Notes: generated by a model not told the origin, from the sequence alone. A DNA stretch of 64,000 nucleotides from Ruminococcus sp. AF31-8BH (GCF_003460605.1 NZ_QTVN01000002.1:1-64000), one strand, 5' to 3'; positions 1 through 9,573 are shown, counted from the first letter of the stretch. A program made the numbers and translations.

Positions 1-27
1 GCCTGGGTGGCTTTTTAAAATTTCCTA

Positions 28-56
28 TTGATTTAGCACGGTGAAGTATGTATAAT
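28..56 (+). promoter_or_regulatory. sigma-A promoter for thrC
   Basis: TTGATT at 28-33 and TATAAT at 51-56 are separated by exactly 17 bases. The leader to the thrC start is about 95 bases and shows no riboswitch or T-box that I recognise. Bases 1-18, ending in CTTTTT, look like the 3' arm of a terminator belonging to a gene left of the window. Confidence 0.7.
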
Positions 57-157
57 ACCTGTAAGGTCAAAATGATAGAAAAAATAAGAGAATTTTGTAC
101 CAGAACAGGAGAAATGCGTTAGCCCTGTGACAATAAAGGAAAGGCAGGAATGACAAC

Positions 158-1648
158 ATGCAGGTAATGTACCAGAGCACCAGAGGAAAAGGGGAGCCGG
201 TAACCGCTTCCCAGGCTATTTTGAAGGGACTTTCTGAAGATGGAGGTCTGTTTGTACCCACAAGCATTCCATCCCTTGATGTTTCTATGGAAGAGCTTTC
301 CCAGATGTCTTATCAGGAGACAGCATATCAGGTAATGAGCCGTCTTCTTACAGATTTTACAGAGGAAGAATTAAGAACCTGTATTAACAGTGCATATGAT
401 AAGAAATTTGATACAGATGTGATCGCACCTCTTAAGGAAGCAGACGGTGCATATTTCCTGGAGCTGTTCCACGGACCGACCATTGCGTTCAAGGATATGG
501 CACTGTCTATTCTGCCATACCTGATGACCACCGCTGCGAAGAAGAACAACGTGAAAAATGAGATCGTCATTCTTACAGCGACCTCAGGAGATACCGGCAA
601 GGCTGCACTGGCTGGTTTTGCGGATGTTCCGGGCACAAGAATTATTGTATTTTACCCGAAGCACGGCGTAAGCCCCATCCAGGAGAAGCAGATGGTGACC
701 CAGAAGGGCACCAATACTTACGTAGTCGGCATCACAGGCAACTTTGACGATGCCCAGACAGCAGTGAAGAAAATGTTCAATGACAAGGAGATGGCAGCAG
801 AGCTTGCCGATGCAGGCTTCCAGTTTTCTTCCGCCAACTCCATTAATATCGGACGTCTTGTTCCGCAGATCGTATATTATGTATACGCTTATGCCACACT
901 GGTCCGCCAGGGCAAGATCCAGGCCGGCCAGGAGATCAACGTGGTAGTACCTACAGGAAACTTCGGAAACATTCTGGCAGCATTCTATGCGAAACAGATG
1001 GGACTTCCGGTGAAGAAGCTGATCTGTGCATCCAATGAGAACAAGGTATTGTTTGACTTCTTCTCCACTGGTACTTATAACCGTAAGAGAGATTTCATCC
1101 TTACCAGCTCTCCGTCTATGGACATTCTGATTTCCAGCAACTTGGAGCGTCTGATCTACCGTATTACAGGCGAGAATCCGGATACCTGCGCGCAGCTGAT
1201 GGAAGCACTGTCAAAAGGCGGCGAGTACACCATTACACCTGAGATGAAAGCACAGCTTGCAGACTTCTACGGCAACTTCTGTACAGAAGAGGAGACAAAG
1301 GATGCCATCCGTGAGGTTTATAAGGCCAGTGATTATGTCATTGATACGCATACTGCAGTTGCGGCAGGCGTATATAAGAAATATGTGGCAGATACAAAGG
1401 ACGATGTTCCGGCAGTGATCGCTTCCACAGCAAGCCCGTACAAATTTACAAGAAGCGTTATGGATGCTATTTCAGAGGGACATGAGAATCTGGATGACTT
1501 CGGACTTGCAGACGCCCTGGAGAAGCTCTCTGGCGTAGCAGTGCCGAAAGCTGTCAACGATATCCGTACCGCACCGGTTCTTCATGACCGCGTAGTGGAT
1601 GCAGAGGATATGCCGAAGACCGTGAAGGATATTCTCGGAATCAAATAA
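158..1648 (+). CDS. thrC: Threonine synthase
   Basis: PLP enzyme that converts O-phosphohomoserine to threonine and phosphate in the cytoplasm, the last step of threonine synthesis. At 496 residues it has the length of the long bacterial/fungal ThrC class. The PLP-binding lysine is K112 in HGPTIAFKDMALS. TSGDTGKAALAG, about 30 residues further on, is the phosphate-binding loop, and GNFGNILAAFYAKQMG is also typical. An AGGAAAGGCAGG stretch lies about ten bases upstream of ATG 158; a second ATG three codons in is possible. It is monocistronic, with its own promoter and a 6S RNA gene downstream. The family assignment is secure. Confidence 0.95.
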   Translation: MQVMYQSTRGKGEPVTASQAILKGLSEDGGLFVPTSIPSLDVSMEELSQMSYQETAYQVMSRLLTDFTEEELRTCINSAYDKKFDTDVIAPLKEADGAYFLELFHGPTIAFKDMALSILPYLMTTAAKKNNVKNEIVILTATSGDTGKAALAGFADVPGTRIIVFYPKHGVSPIQEKQMVTQKGTNTYVVGITGNFDDAQTAVKKMFNDKEMAAELADAGFQFSSANSINIGRLVPQIVYYVYAYATLVRQGKIQAGQEINVVVPTGNFGNILAAFYAKQMGLPVKKLICASNENKVLFDFFSTGTYNRKRDFILTSSPSMDILISSNLERLIYRITGENPDTCAQLMEALSKGGEYTITPEMKAQLADFYGNFCTEEETKDAIREVYKASDYVIDTHTAVAAGVYKKYVADTKDDVPAVIASTASPYKFTRSVMDAISEGHENLDDFGLADALEKLSGVAVPKAVNDIRTAPVLHDRVVDAEDMPKTVKDILGIK

Positions 1649-1681
1649 AGGAAATGTCTGCTGAAAAATCTGCATTTTATG

Positions 1682-1710
1682 TTGAAAAACGGCATATACT
1701 AGAGTATAAT
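1682..1710 (+). promoter_or_regulatory. sigma-A promoter of the 6S RNA gene
   Basis: TTGAAA (1682-1687), a 17-base spacer, then a perfect TATAAT (1705-1710). The predicted start near 1717 lies just ahead of the folded 6S-like RNA. Confidence 0.75.
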
Positions 1711-1726
1711 AACTTTTAGAAAAAAA

Positions 1727-1904
1727 GAATCCTGGGATGTGCGAGGCCCCTTTTATTTTTGAACCTACATTGACATCAAGGGAATCCAAGATCGCAGTGC
1801 GGATGTCAGACCTCTCGTTGTGGTAGGCAGAAGTCCTGTTGAGGATACCCACCTAGCGGCAAGCTAGGCGTCAAAAGAAAGGGAACGGCATTCTGGGATT
1901 TTTT
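1727..1904 (+). ncRNA. ssrS: 6S RNA
   Basis: 6S RNA binds sigma-A RNA polymerase by mimicking an open promoter and tunes transcription in stationary phase. The 5' end (AATCCTGGGATG, 1728-1739) pairs through 12 positions, some G-U, with the 3' end (CATTCTGGGATT, 1889-1900). Next to this stem are the bits conserved in 6S RNAs: GATGTGCGAGGCCCC on the 5' side and AAAGGGAACGGCAT on the 3' side. Inside are a CCTAC/GTAGG and TGACATC/GATGTCA stem and a small CCTAGC/GCTAGG hairpin on the 3' side of the central bubble, as in Firmicute 6S. A T-run ends it. No substantial ORF fits. Recognised by eye; a covariance-model search would settle it. Confidence 0.85.
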
Positions 1905-1924
1905 AGAATCAGGAGGCAGGTAAC

Positions 1925-2983
1925 ATGGGTGTTACAGCAAAGAAATTTGGGGAATTAACCTCCGGCGAGGAGATTACTCTCTATCATCTTGAGAATCAGT
2001 CGGGCGCTTATGCAGAGGTTATGGATTACGGTGCCATCCTTGTGAAGGTGGTTGTTCCGGATAAGGACGGCAGGCTTATAGATGTAGTGCTTGGCTATGA
2101 TGACGTTCAGCAGTATGAGGTGAACGGATGCTTTTTCGGAGCCATTATCGGAAGAAGCGGCAACCGTATCGGAGGCGCGAAATTTTCCCTTTATGGACAG
2201 GAATATCAGTTAGGAAAGAATGAGAATGACAACAATCTTCACAGCGGTCCCAATGGCTTCGAGAAGAAGATCTGGACTGTGAAGAATACCGATCAGGATA
2301 AAAATGCAGTTACTTTTTTCAGGATCAGCCCGGACGGGGAGAACGGATTTCCGGGAGAGTTTGAGGTTTCCGTTACTTATGAGCTGACTGAGGACAATGC
2401 CATCCAGATTTATTACGGCGGCATCAGCGACAAGGCAACCGTGGCCAACATGACCAACCACTCTTACTTTAACCTTGCAGGAGAGGGCAGCGGCAAGGTT
2501 CTGGATACATATGTTACCATTCATGCCAAGGATTACACTCCGGTGGATGAATTTTCCATTCCTACAGGTGAGTATGCATCGGTAGAGGGCACTCCAATGG
2601 ACTTTAACAAGGCTAAGAAGATTGGTGACGAGATTGACGCCGATTTCCAGCAGCTGAAGTTTACTGGCGGCTACGACCACAACTATGTGACCGACAATTA
2701 CGCCAAGGGCAACAGAAGAGTGATCGCATCTGCTTATAATGAGGCATCTGGTATTACGATGGATGTAATTTCTGATTGTCCGTGCGTGCAGTTCTATGCA
2801 GGCAATTTCGTCATTGATGAGAAAGGCAAGAACGGACATGTTTACAACAAGCGTGAGGGCTTCTGTCTGGAGACACAGGTGGAGCCAAACGCAGTGAATG
2901 TGGAGACCTTCCATTCTCCTGTACTGGAAGCCGGAGAGAAATACCAGTCCTTTACTGCATATAAGTTTGGCGTGCGCAAATAA
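1925..2983 (+). CDS. galM: Aldose 1-epimerase (galactose mutarotase)
   Basis: Interconverts alpha and beta anomers of aldohexoses, feeding galactose and glucose into central metabolism. 352 residues, the normal length. Family signatures are GRSGNRIGGAKF near residue 80, LHSGPNGFEKKIW, NHSYFNLAG (catalytic His), GGYDHNYV, and the catalytic Glu in CLETQVEPNAVN near the end. The CAGGAGGCAG ribosome site lies just after the 6S RNA T-run, so galM may be transcribed by read-through from the 6S promoter; I see no other good promoter. A strong hairpin terminator follows. Confidence 0.93.
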   Translation: MGVTAKKFGELTSGEEITLYHLENQSGAYAEVMDYGAILVKVVVPDKDGRLIDVVLGYDDVQQYEVNGCFFGAIIGRSGNRIGGAKFSLYGQEYQLGKNENDNNLHSGPNGFEKKIWTVKNTDQDKNAVTFFRISPDGENGFPGEFEVSVTYELTEDNAIQIYYGGISDKATVANMTNHSYFNLAGEGSGKVLDTYVTIHAKDYTPVDEFSIPTGEYASVEGTPMDFNKAKKIGDEIDADFQQLKFTGGYDHNYVTDNYAKGNRRVIASAYNEASGITMDVISDCPCVQFYAGNFVIDEKGKNGHVYNKREGFCLETQVEPNAVNVETFHSPVLEAGEKYQSFTAYKFGVRK

Positions 2984-3031
2984 AAGGACAGGCTGCCTGT
3001 GGCAATATTCCCATATATAAGGACATGTTTG

Positions 3032-3079
3032 TCTGGTCTTCTTCATATATTTACTGTATGAAGAAGACCAGATTTTTTT
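3032..3079 (+). terminator. galM terminator, overlapping the next gene's start
   Basis: A perfect 15-bp stem (3032-3046 with 3058-3072), an 11-base loop and seven Ts. The 3' arm begins with the ATG that is the best start of the following SpoIID-domain gene. Confidence 0.88.
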
Positions 3080-4404
3080 ATGAAATTAATTATTTTCTCA
3101 TTGTGCTGTTGGGGTGGCTGCTGCTGTTTCATAAGGCGGCGGAGGTGAACCGCGCCAGGGAAAAAGAAGGCTGGAAAACCTGGACAGGATGTGTGCTGGG
3201 AATTGCCGGGGCGGGAGGGATTGAGAGCGGAATGACGGTTGGTGTGCAGAATACTGGAAGCGCTGAGGCAACGGAGAACGATGACCTTCCAGAAATTGCT
3301 GAATCTGGGGATGAGAGACTTTCTACGCTGTCAGGAAAAATCCGTGTGCTTCTCATGGATTCAGGCTATCAATCTTATTATCATTCCTCTGTGACTTTGA
3401 ATTTAAACGGAGCAGATTATGAGTATACTCCAGATTCCCCCGAACTTTCCCAGGGCGAACTTGTCCTGGGAGGCGGAGAAGCGGGAATCACCATCACCTC
3501 CATAGAAAGACAGGAGAGTCCGCCGGTTTACTACGGAACCCTGGAAATTCAAAATACGCCCCAGGGCTTGCTCCTGATCAATGAACTTCCCCTGGAAACC
3601 TACCTGGAAGGCGTGGTTCCAAGCGAGATGCCGGCCTCCTACGAAAGCCAGGCCCTGATGGCACAGGCAGTATGTGCCAGAACCTATGCTGTATGCCAGA
3701 TGGAAGAGGGCAGCCTTCAGGAAGAATACGGGGCAGATGTGGATGACAGCGTGAATTTCCAGGTCTATGGCAACATTGCGCCCACAGACAAAACCAGCCA
3801 GGCAGTAAGAGAAACCAGCGGCCAGATCATGTGCCAGGACGGAAAGACAGTAACTGCCTATTATTTTTCCACCTCATCCGGCAGAACCAGCACGGACGAA
3901 ATCTGGGGCGGGACGTCATCCTCCTATCTGAAAAGCGTGGAATGCGAGTTTGATCAGAACGCTCCCTGGAGCAGCTGGAAGGTGACAATTCCCTGGACGG
4001 TTCTGGAAGAGAGAACCAGGAATCTGACCGGCAGTGAAAGCCTGGAATCCATACAGGTGGTGAAAAAAAGTGAAAGCGGTGCCGTAACCGGGCTTCAGAT
4101 CACCACAGAAAAGGAGGCGGTGCAGTTAGAAGGGGAATACGAAATCCGGGAATTTTTGTCCCCGCAGGGCCAGACCATCACGGAAAAAGATGGAAGCACC
4201 GTGACTGGGGGAAGCCTTCTGCCAAGCTCTTATTTTCAGTTGAAGGCAAATAAAGGCGGCTGCGTGGAAATCACAGGCGGCGGTTTCGGGCATGGCGTGG
4301 GAATGAGCCAGACGGCAGCCAATGAGATGGCAAAAGAAGGTTACAGCTGGCAGGAAATCCTGAAATATTTTTTTCGGGACATTACCTTGGACAGGTACGA
4401 ATAA
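3058..4404 (+). CDS. SpoIID/LytB-domain protein (membrane-anchored)
   Basis: SpoIID proteins are lytic transglycosylases that cut denuded glycan strands, in B. subtilis driving forespore engulfment. About 448 residues from ATG 3058. A single membrane anchor (YFLIVLLGWLLLF, about residues 12-24) is followed by a low-complexity acidic linker, then the SpoIID domain: LPLETYLEGVVPSEMP with the conserved Glu, SQALMAQAVCARTYAV, the SSGRT region, and GGFGHGVGMSQTAANEMA near the C-terminus. It is longer than classical SpoIID, and no other engulfment genes adjoin, so the exact role is inferred. An upstream in-frame ATG (3025) exists, but neither start has a good ribosome site. The chosen start lies in the galM terminator stem. 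Confidence 0.8.
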   Translation: MKKTRFFYEINYFLIVLLGWLLLFHKAAEVNRAREKEGWKTWTGCVLGIAGAGGIESGMTVGVQNTGSAEATENDDLPEIAESGDERLSTLSGKIRVLLMDSGYQSYYHSSVTLNLNGADYEYTPDSPELSQGELVLGGGEAGITITSIERQESPPVYYGTLEIQNTPQGLLLINELPLETYLEGVVPSEMPASYESQALMAQAVCARTYAVCQMEEGSLQEEYGADVDDSVNFQVYGNIAPTDKTSQAVRETSGQIMCQDGKTVTAYYFSTSSGRTSTDEIWGGTSSSYLKSVECEFDQNAPWSSWKVTIPWTVLEERTRNLTGSESLESIQVVKKSESGAVTGLQITTEKEAVQLEGEYEIREFLSPQGQTITEKDGSTVTGGSLLPSSYFQLKANKGGCVEITGGGFGHGVGMSQTAANEMAKEGYSWQEILKYFFRDITLDRYE

Positions 4405-4576
4405 ATTTTCCGATGGCAGGCAATATCCAGGCAGACAGTAGACAGAAATCCCATTTCATGGTATGATACAAAAAATTGCGCGATAGACTGGCAGGGGTAC
4501 TTAAATGCAGCAGATGTTTAATGTTTGCTATATCAGGTCCTGCACCGCCTATCGCAGTAACAGCAGGAGCAATTGT

Positions 4577-5557
4577 ATGGATAAGAAGAAAGAAAAACAG
4601 AGCGTTGTCCAGCTGATCCGTGGGTTCATGCAGCGGGCAAACGGGGATCATGTGGGCGCATATGCAGCCCAGGCTGCGTACTTTCTGATCATGTCGTTCA
4701 TTCCGTTTATTCTGTTTCTTACAACTATGATCCGTTATACGCCTTTGACGTACAACATGGTCAGCGAGGCCATCCGGGCATTTGTGCCCCATAATATACA
4801 GAATTTTGTGCTTACCATTGTATCTGAGGTTTATGGAAGAAGCACGGCAGTGGTTCCTATTTCCGCTATCATGGCACTGTGGTCTGCGGGGAAAGCCATG
4901 CAGTCCCTTACCAATGGGCTGAACACCATTTACCATGTAAAGGAGACCCGTAACTGGCTGATGACCCGGCTGTATGCAGTGGTATATACTTTTATGTTCA
5001 GCGTTGCCATCATTGCCAGCCTCCTTCTTCTGGTACTGGGAAACCAGATCCAGGCCATGGCGCTGAAATACATTCCTTTTGTGGGAAAAATCATCGGCAA
5101 GGTGATCGGAGCCCGGACAGCCCTTGTGTTTGCCGGCCTGTTTCTGATCTTCCTGATTCTGTATAAAATGCTTCCCAACCGCAAGGCAACCTTCAAAAGC
5201 CAGGTGCCGGGAGCGGTGCTGATCGCAGCGGGATGGTCCTTGTTTTCCTATTTCTTTTCCCTGTATTTCGAGCTGTTTCCAGGCTTCAGCAATATGTACG
5301 GAAGCCTGACGGCACTGATCATGGTAATGCTGTGGCTGTACATCTGCATGAACCTGCTTTTGTACGGTGCGGAGATCAATTCTTACTTTGAGAAACAGTT
5401 CCGGCTGGCCCAGGCATCTGTGCGGGAAATGTTAAGCCGGGAGCACGAGGAAGCGGAAAAAGAAATCGAAAAAGAGAAAAGAAAGCTTCTGGAGAAAGTG
5501 CCGGAGAAGAAAACACAATCCTCCGAAGCCAAAAAGAAAGAAAAAGAAAGCCCTTGA
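4577..5557 (+). CDS. YihY/BrkB-family inner-membrane protein
   Basis: Integral membrane protein of the YihY/BrkB (old RNase BN) family, whose molecular function is unsettled. 326 residues. The N-terminal HVGAYAAQAAYFLIMSFIPF segment and the later GSLTALIMVMLWLYICMNLLLYGAEIN are hallmarks; about six hydrophobic helices are visible. The tail, about 50 residues, is Lys/Glu-rich, probably a cytoplasmic helix. I chose ATG 4577 rather than 4505 because CAGGAG lies seven bases upstream and the homologous region begins right after it. The stop codon lies within the TTGACA -35 box of the pheST promoter. Confidence 0.85.
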   Translation: MDKKKEKQSVVQLIRGFMQRANGDHVGAYAAQAAYFLIMSFIPFILFLTTMIRYTPLTYNMVSEAIRAFVPHNIQNFVLTIVSEVYGRSTAVVPISAIMALWSAGKAMQSLTNGLNTIYHVKETRNWLMTRLYAVVYTFMFSVAIIASLLLLVLGNQIQAMALKYIPFVGKIIGKVIGARTALVFAGLFLIFLILYKMLPNRKATFKSQVPGAVLIAAGWSLFSYFFSLYFELFPGFSNMYGSLTALIMVMLWLYICMNLLLYGAEINSYFEKQFRLAQASVREMLSREHEEAEKEIEKEKRKLLEKVPEKKTQSSEAKKKEKESP

Positions 5558-5582
5558 CAGATTTGCTTTCCTGTGGCATAGT
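5554..5582 (+). promoter_or_regulatory. pheST promoter
   Basis: Perfect TTGACA (5554-5559), a 17-base spacer, CATAGT (5577-5582). The -35 box overlaps the stop of the BrkB gene. The start of transcription would fall just before the T-box leader. Confidence 0.65.
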
Positions 5583-5588
5583 AATAAA

Positions 5589-5830
5589 AGAGAAAAAGCC
5601 AGGAAGGTGTTTTTAGGAAATTATTTTCTTCCAGAGAGAGGAAGTCATCGGCTGTAAGCTTCCTTAAGTTCAGATAGTTTCTGAGTTTCGCATCGGAGCC
5701 GCGTTTCTGAAAGATTCAGTAGGAAGCGACGTGATGCTGCGCGTTAAGCGGCGAGAGAGCCTGTATACACAGGAATCAGGGTGGTACCGCGGATATGCTT
5801 CGTCCCTTTAGCTGGGGACGGAGCTTTTTT
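5589..5830 (+). promoter_or_regulatory. T-box riboswitch controlling pheST
   Basis: tRNA-sensing leader. Uncharged tRNA-Phe should stabilise the antiterminator and let transcription continue into pheST. The T-box core AGGGTGGTACCGCGG is at 5778-5792. It is followed by a 10-bp terminator stem (5797-5806 with 5815-5824) and a T-run (5825-5830). Upstream is a long Stem I region with paired arms around 5600-5760. UUC triplets at the expected 3' side of Stem I, for example in GAGTTTCGC, fit a phenylalanine specifier, but I cannot assign the exact specifier by eye. Confidence 0.93.
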
Positions 5831-5996
5831 ATTGTAAAAGTCTGGGCAGCAGCTGTGCCTGCGTGAAAGCTTGCTTGCACGCAGGCACAGATATTGCCCA
5901 GGCTACCCCATATGAACAAGTAGGCCGATAGGCCGGATTGTGAATATGGGGGGGATTGCGGGAGCGCGAAGCGCGGAGCAATCCACTTTTACAATA
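5830..5996. repeat. Structured repeat family SR, copy 1
   Basis: A 12-bp inverted repeat, TATTGTAAAAGT/ACTTTTACAATA, bounds three hairpins. These are CTGGGCAG...TGCCCAG with an inner GCCTGCGTG/CACGCAGGC stem, CCCCATAT...ATATGGGG, and GGATTGC...GCAATCC (5953-5984) enclosing GGGAGCGCGAAGCGCGGA. The ordered motifs GAACA, CGGATT-nn-GAAT, TTGCGGGAGC and GCGGAGCAA recur in copies near 10.4 kb and 15.95 kb. It sits between the T-box terminator and pheS, so it would be in the pheST mRNA leader. Another short hairpin (5997-6023) follows. Confidence 0.75.
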
Positions 5997-6076
5997 GGAA
6001 ATATCGGCTATGCCGAGATTTCCTTTCCTTCCTTCCACTCTTCTGGCAGATCATAAGAATAAAGGAGAAATGAACC

Positions 6077-7102
6077 ATGGATATGAAAGAGAGACTTCAG
6101 GAACTGGCTGAGAACGCCAGAATCCGGATCGAGGAATCCGAAGGCCTGGACAAGTTAAACGATGTGCGCGTTGCATATCTTGGAAAAAAAGGTGAACTGA
6201 CCGCAATCTTAAAAGGAATGAAGGACGTATCACCGGAAGAAAGACCGAAAGTAGGACAGCTTGTAAATGAGACAAGAGCCAAGATCGAGGGTCTTCTGGA
6301 AGAATCCAGACAGAAATTAGAGGAAGCAGTCAGAGAAGAGAAAATGAAAGCCGAGGTCATCGACGTAACTCTTCCTGCAAAGAAATCCAGAATCGGTCAT
6401 CGTCATCCCAACAGCATCGCCCTGGAAGAGGTGGAGCGTATTTTCATCGGAATGGGCTATGAGATTGTAGAAGGACCGGAAGTGGAGTATGCAGACTACA
6501 ACTTCACCAAACTGAACATCCCGGAGAACCATCCGGCAAGAGACGAGCAGGATACTTTCTTTATCAATGACTCCATCCTTCTTCGTTCCCAGACTTCCCC
6601 GGTACAGGCCCGTACCATGGAGAAAGGCAAGCTGCCAATCCGTATGATCGCACCTGGCCGTGTATTCCGTTCTGATGAGGTGGATGCAACCCATTCTCCA
6701 TCCTTCCATCAGATCGAGGGACTTGTCATTGACAAGAACATTACCTTTGCAGATCTGAAAGGAACTCTGGAAGTATTTGCCAAAGAGCTTTTCGGACCTG
6801 AGACAAAAACCAAATTCAGACCGCACCACTTCCCATTCACAGAGCCAAGTGCAGAGGTTGACGTTTCCTGCTTCAAGTGCGGCGGAAAAGGCTGCCGTTT
6901 CTGTAAAGGCTCCGGCTGGATTGAAATCCTTGGCTGCGGAACTGTTCATCCCAACGTACTTCGCATGTGCGGCATTGACCCGGATGAGTACACAGGCTTT
7001 GCATTCGGTGTAGGTCTTGAGCGTATTGCCCTTCTGAAATATGAGATCGATGACATGCGCCTGCTTTATGAGAACGATATCCGTTTCCTGAAACAGTTCT
7101 AG
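6077..7102 (+). CDS. pheS: Phenylalanine--tRNA ligase, alpha subunit
   Basis: Catalytic subunit of the alpha2-beta2 enzyme that charges tRNA-Phe. 341 residues, the usual length. An N-terminal helical arm (about 1-90) is followed by the class II core with motif 2 [10 protein letters not shown], the Cys-rich [16 protein letters not shown] insertion common in Firmicutes, and motif 3 [23 protein letters not shown] lies eight bases before ATG 6077. It is the first gene of pheS-pheT-phosphatase under the T-box. Confidence 0.97.
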   Translation: MDMKERLQELAENARIRIEESEGLDKLNDVRVAYLGKKGELTAILKGMKDVSPEERPKVGQLVNETRAKIEGLLEESRQKLEEAVREEKMKAEVIDVTLPAKKSRIGHRHPNSIALEEVERIFIGMGYEIVEGPEVEYADYNFTKLNIPENHPARDEQDTFFINDSILLRSQTSPVQARTMEKGKLPIRMIAPGRVFRSDEVDATHSPSFHQIEGLVIDKNITFADLKGTLEVFAKELFGPETKTKFRPHHFPFTEPSAEVDVSCFKCGGKGCRFCKGSGWIEILGCGTVHPNVLRMCGIDPDEYTGFAFGVGLERIALLKYEIDDMRLLYENDIRFLKQF

Positions 7103-7155
7103 AGCATGTTTGAAAAAGGCTCTAATAAATAAAAAGTGAGAAGAGGATTAAATAA

Positions 7156-9573
7156 ATGAATACTTCATTATCTTGGATGAAAATGTATGTGCCGGATCTT
7201 GATGTAACCGCACAGGAATATACAGATGCAATGACCCTGTCAGGTACAAAGGTAGAGGGATTTACCAAGCTTGACGCAGACCTTGACAAAATCGTCATCG
7301 GACAGATCGAGAAGATCGAGAAGCACCCGGATGCTGATAAGCTGATCATCTGCCAGGTAAATATCGGCAGCGAGACCATTCAGATCGTAACCGGTGCACC
7401 AAATGTTAAAGAAGGAGACAAGGTTCCGGTTGTTCTGGACGGCGGACGTGTAGCTGGCGGCCATGACGGCAAAATGACACCTGGCGGAATCAAGATCAAA
7501 GCCGGCAAGCTTCGCGGAGTTCCGTCAAACGGTATGATGTGCTCCATTGAAGAGCTTGGAAGCAACCGCGACATGTATCCGGAAGCTCCGGAATACGGAA
7601 TCTATATTTTCCCGGAAGATGCAGTTGTGGGCGAGAGTGCGATCAAGGCACTTGGACTTGACGACGTTGTATTTGAATATGAGATTACTTCCAACCGTGT
7701 AGACTGCTACGGCGTTCTTGGAATCGCAAGAGAAGCAGCCGCTACCTTCGGCAAGAAATTCTGCCCGCCGGAAGTAAAGGTGACAGGAAACGATGAGAAA
7801 GCATCCGACTACGTGAAAGTAACTGTAGAGAAACCGGAGCTTTGCCCGCGTTACTGTGCAAGAGTGGTAAAAAATGTAAAGATCGGACCGTCCCCGAAAT
7901 GGATGCAGCGCTGCCTGGCTTCCAACGGAATCCGCCCGATCAACAACCTGGTTGATATTACAAACTATGTAATGGAAGAGTTCGGACAGCCAATGCACGC
8001 TTACGACCTTGACACCATTGCAAACCATGAGATCGTTGTCCGCTGTGCTGGCGAGGGCGAGAAATTCGTCACTCTTGACGGCCAGGAGCGTACCATGGAT
8101 GAGAACGTGCTGATGATCTGCGACGGCGAGAAGCCGGTTGGAATCGCTGGTATCATGGGCGGCGAGAACTCCATGATCACAGACAATGTGCACACCGTTC
8201 TTTTCGAGGCAGCATGCTTCGACGGAACCAACATCAGACTTTCCTCCAAGAGAATCGGACTTCGTACAGATGCTTCCGGTAAATTCGAGAAAGGCCTTGA
8301 TCCAAACAATGCAAAAGCCGCAATCGACAGAGCCTGCCAGCTGATGGAAGAGCTTGGCGCCGGCGAGGTTGTTGGAGGAATGGTTGACATCTGCAGCAAA
8401 GTAAGTGAGCCATCCCGTGTGAAATTTGAGCCAGACCGCATCAACGGACTTCTTGGAACCAATCTTTCCAAAGAAGAGATGCTTGGCTATCTTGCAAAAA
8501 TTGAGCTTGCCTATGATGAGGAAACAAATGAGATCGTAGCACCTACCTTCCGTCAGGATATCCACTGCATGGCAGATGTTGCTGAGGAGGTTGCACGTTT
8601 CTACGGATATGACAAGATCCCGACTACTTTACCGTCCGGTGAAGCTACCACAGGAAAAATGCCATTTAAGCTTCGCATTGAGAACATTGCAAGAGATATC
8701 GCAGAGTACTGCGGATTTTCCGAAGGCATGACCTACTCCTTCGAAAGCCCGAAGGTATTTGACAAGTTAAGAATCCCGGAGGATGATATGCTCCGCCAGG
8801 TGATCACCATCAGCAATCCGCTTGGTGAGGACTACAGCATCATGCGTACCAGCACCCTGAACGGAATGCTTTCTTCCCTTGCAACCAACTACAACAGAAG
8901 AAACAAAGACGTTCGCCTGTACGAGCTTGGAAATGTTTATCTGCCAAAGGCTCTGCCGCTTACAGAACTGCCGGATGAGAGAACCATGTTCACACTTGGA
9001 ATGTACGGAAACGGTGATTTCTTTGACATGAAGGGTGTTTGCGAGGAATTCTTTGAAAAGATCGGCATGAAGAAGAAAATGGAATATGATCCTGCAAGCA
9101 AGAAGCCGTTCCTTCATCCTGGAAGACAGGCCAACATGATCTATGAAGGCACTGTTGTGGGATACCTTGGAGAGGTTCATCCGCTGGTTGCTGACAATTA
9201 CGGAATCGGCGACCGTGCATATATTGCAATGATTGATATTAAGAGCGTTCTGGAGTTTGCAAACTTCAACCACAAGTTCACTGGAATTGCCAAATATCCG
9301 GCTGTAACCCGTGACATCAGTATGCTGGTTCCGAAGCACGTTCTTGCAGGACAGATCGAGGATATTCTGGTACAGCGCGGCGGAAAGATCCTGGAGAGCT
9401 ATCAGCTGTTTGATATCTACGAAGGAAGCCAGATCAGAGGCGGCTACAAGTCTATGGCTTATGCCCTTGTATTCCGTGATCATGACAAGACTCTGGAGGA
9501 GAGCGAGATTTCTGCAGCAATGAAGAAAATCTTAAATGGTCTGGAAGGACTTGGAATCGAGTTGAGAAGCTGA
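7156..9573 (+). CDS. pheT: Phenylalanine--tRNA ligase, beta subunit
   Basis: Partner of PheS. It carries editing and tRNA-binding domains. 805 residues, full length. An N-terminal OB-fold tRNA-binding domain (about 40-150, VIGQIEKIEKHPDADKL) is followed by B3/B4 editing and B5 domains, a core-like region, and the C-terminal FDX-ACB anticodon-binding domain (about 710-805, GIAKYPAVTRDISMLVP). It lies 53 bases after pheS. Its TGA overlaps the next ATG by one base (TGATG), so the two are translationally coupled. Confidence 0.97.
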   Translation: MNTSLSWMKMYVPDLDVTAQEYTDAMTLSGTKVEGFTKLDADLDKIVIGQIEKIEKHPDADKLIICQVNIGSETIQIVTGAPNVKEGDKVPVVLDGGRVAGGHDGKMTPGGIKIKAGKLRGVPSNGMMCSIEELGSNRDMYPEAPEYGIYIFPEDAVVGESAIKALGLDDVVFEYEITSNRVDCYGVLGIAREAAATFGKKFCPPEVKVTGNDEKASDYVKVTVEKPELCPRYCARVVKNVKIGPSPKWMQRCLASNGIRPINNLVDITNYVMEEFGQPMHAYDLDTIANHEIVVRCAGEGEKFVTLDGQERTMDENVLMICDGEKPVGIAGIMGGENSMITDNVHTVLFEAACFDGTNIRLSSKRIGLRTDASGKFEKGLDPNNAKAAIDRACQLMEELGAGEVVGGMVDICSKVSEPSRVKFEPDRINGLLGTNLSKEEMLGYLAKIELAYDEETNEIVAPTFRQDIHCMADVAEEVARFYGYDKIPTTLPSGEATTGKMPFKLRIENIARDIAEYCGFSEGMTYSFESPKVFDKLRIPEDDMLRQVITISNPLGEDYSIMRTSTLNGMLSSLATNYNRRNKDVRLYELGNVYLPKALPLTELPDERTMFTLGMYGNGDFFDMKGVCEEFFEKIGMKKKMEYDPASKKPFLHPGRQANMIYEGTVVGYLGEVHPLVADNYGIGDRAYIAMIDIKSVLEFANFNHKFTGIAKYPAVTRDISMLVPKHVLAGQIEDILVQRGGKILESYQLFDIYEGSQIRGGYKSMAYALVFRDHDKTLEESEISAAMKKILNGLEGLGIELRS

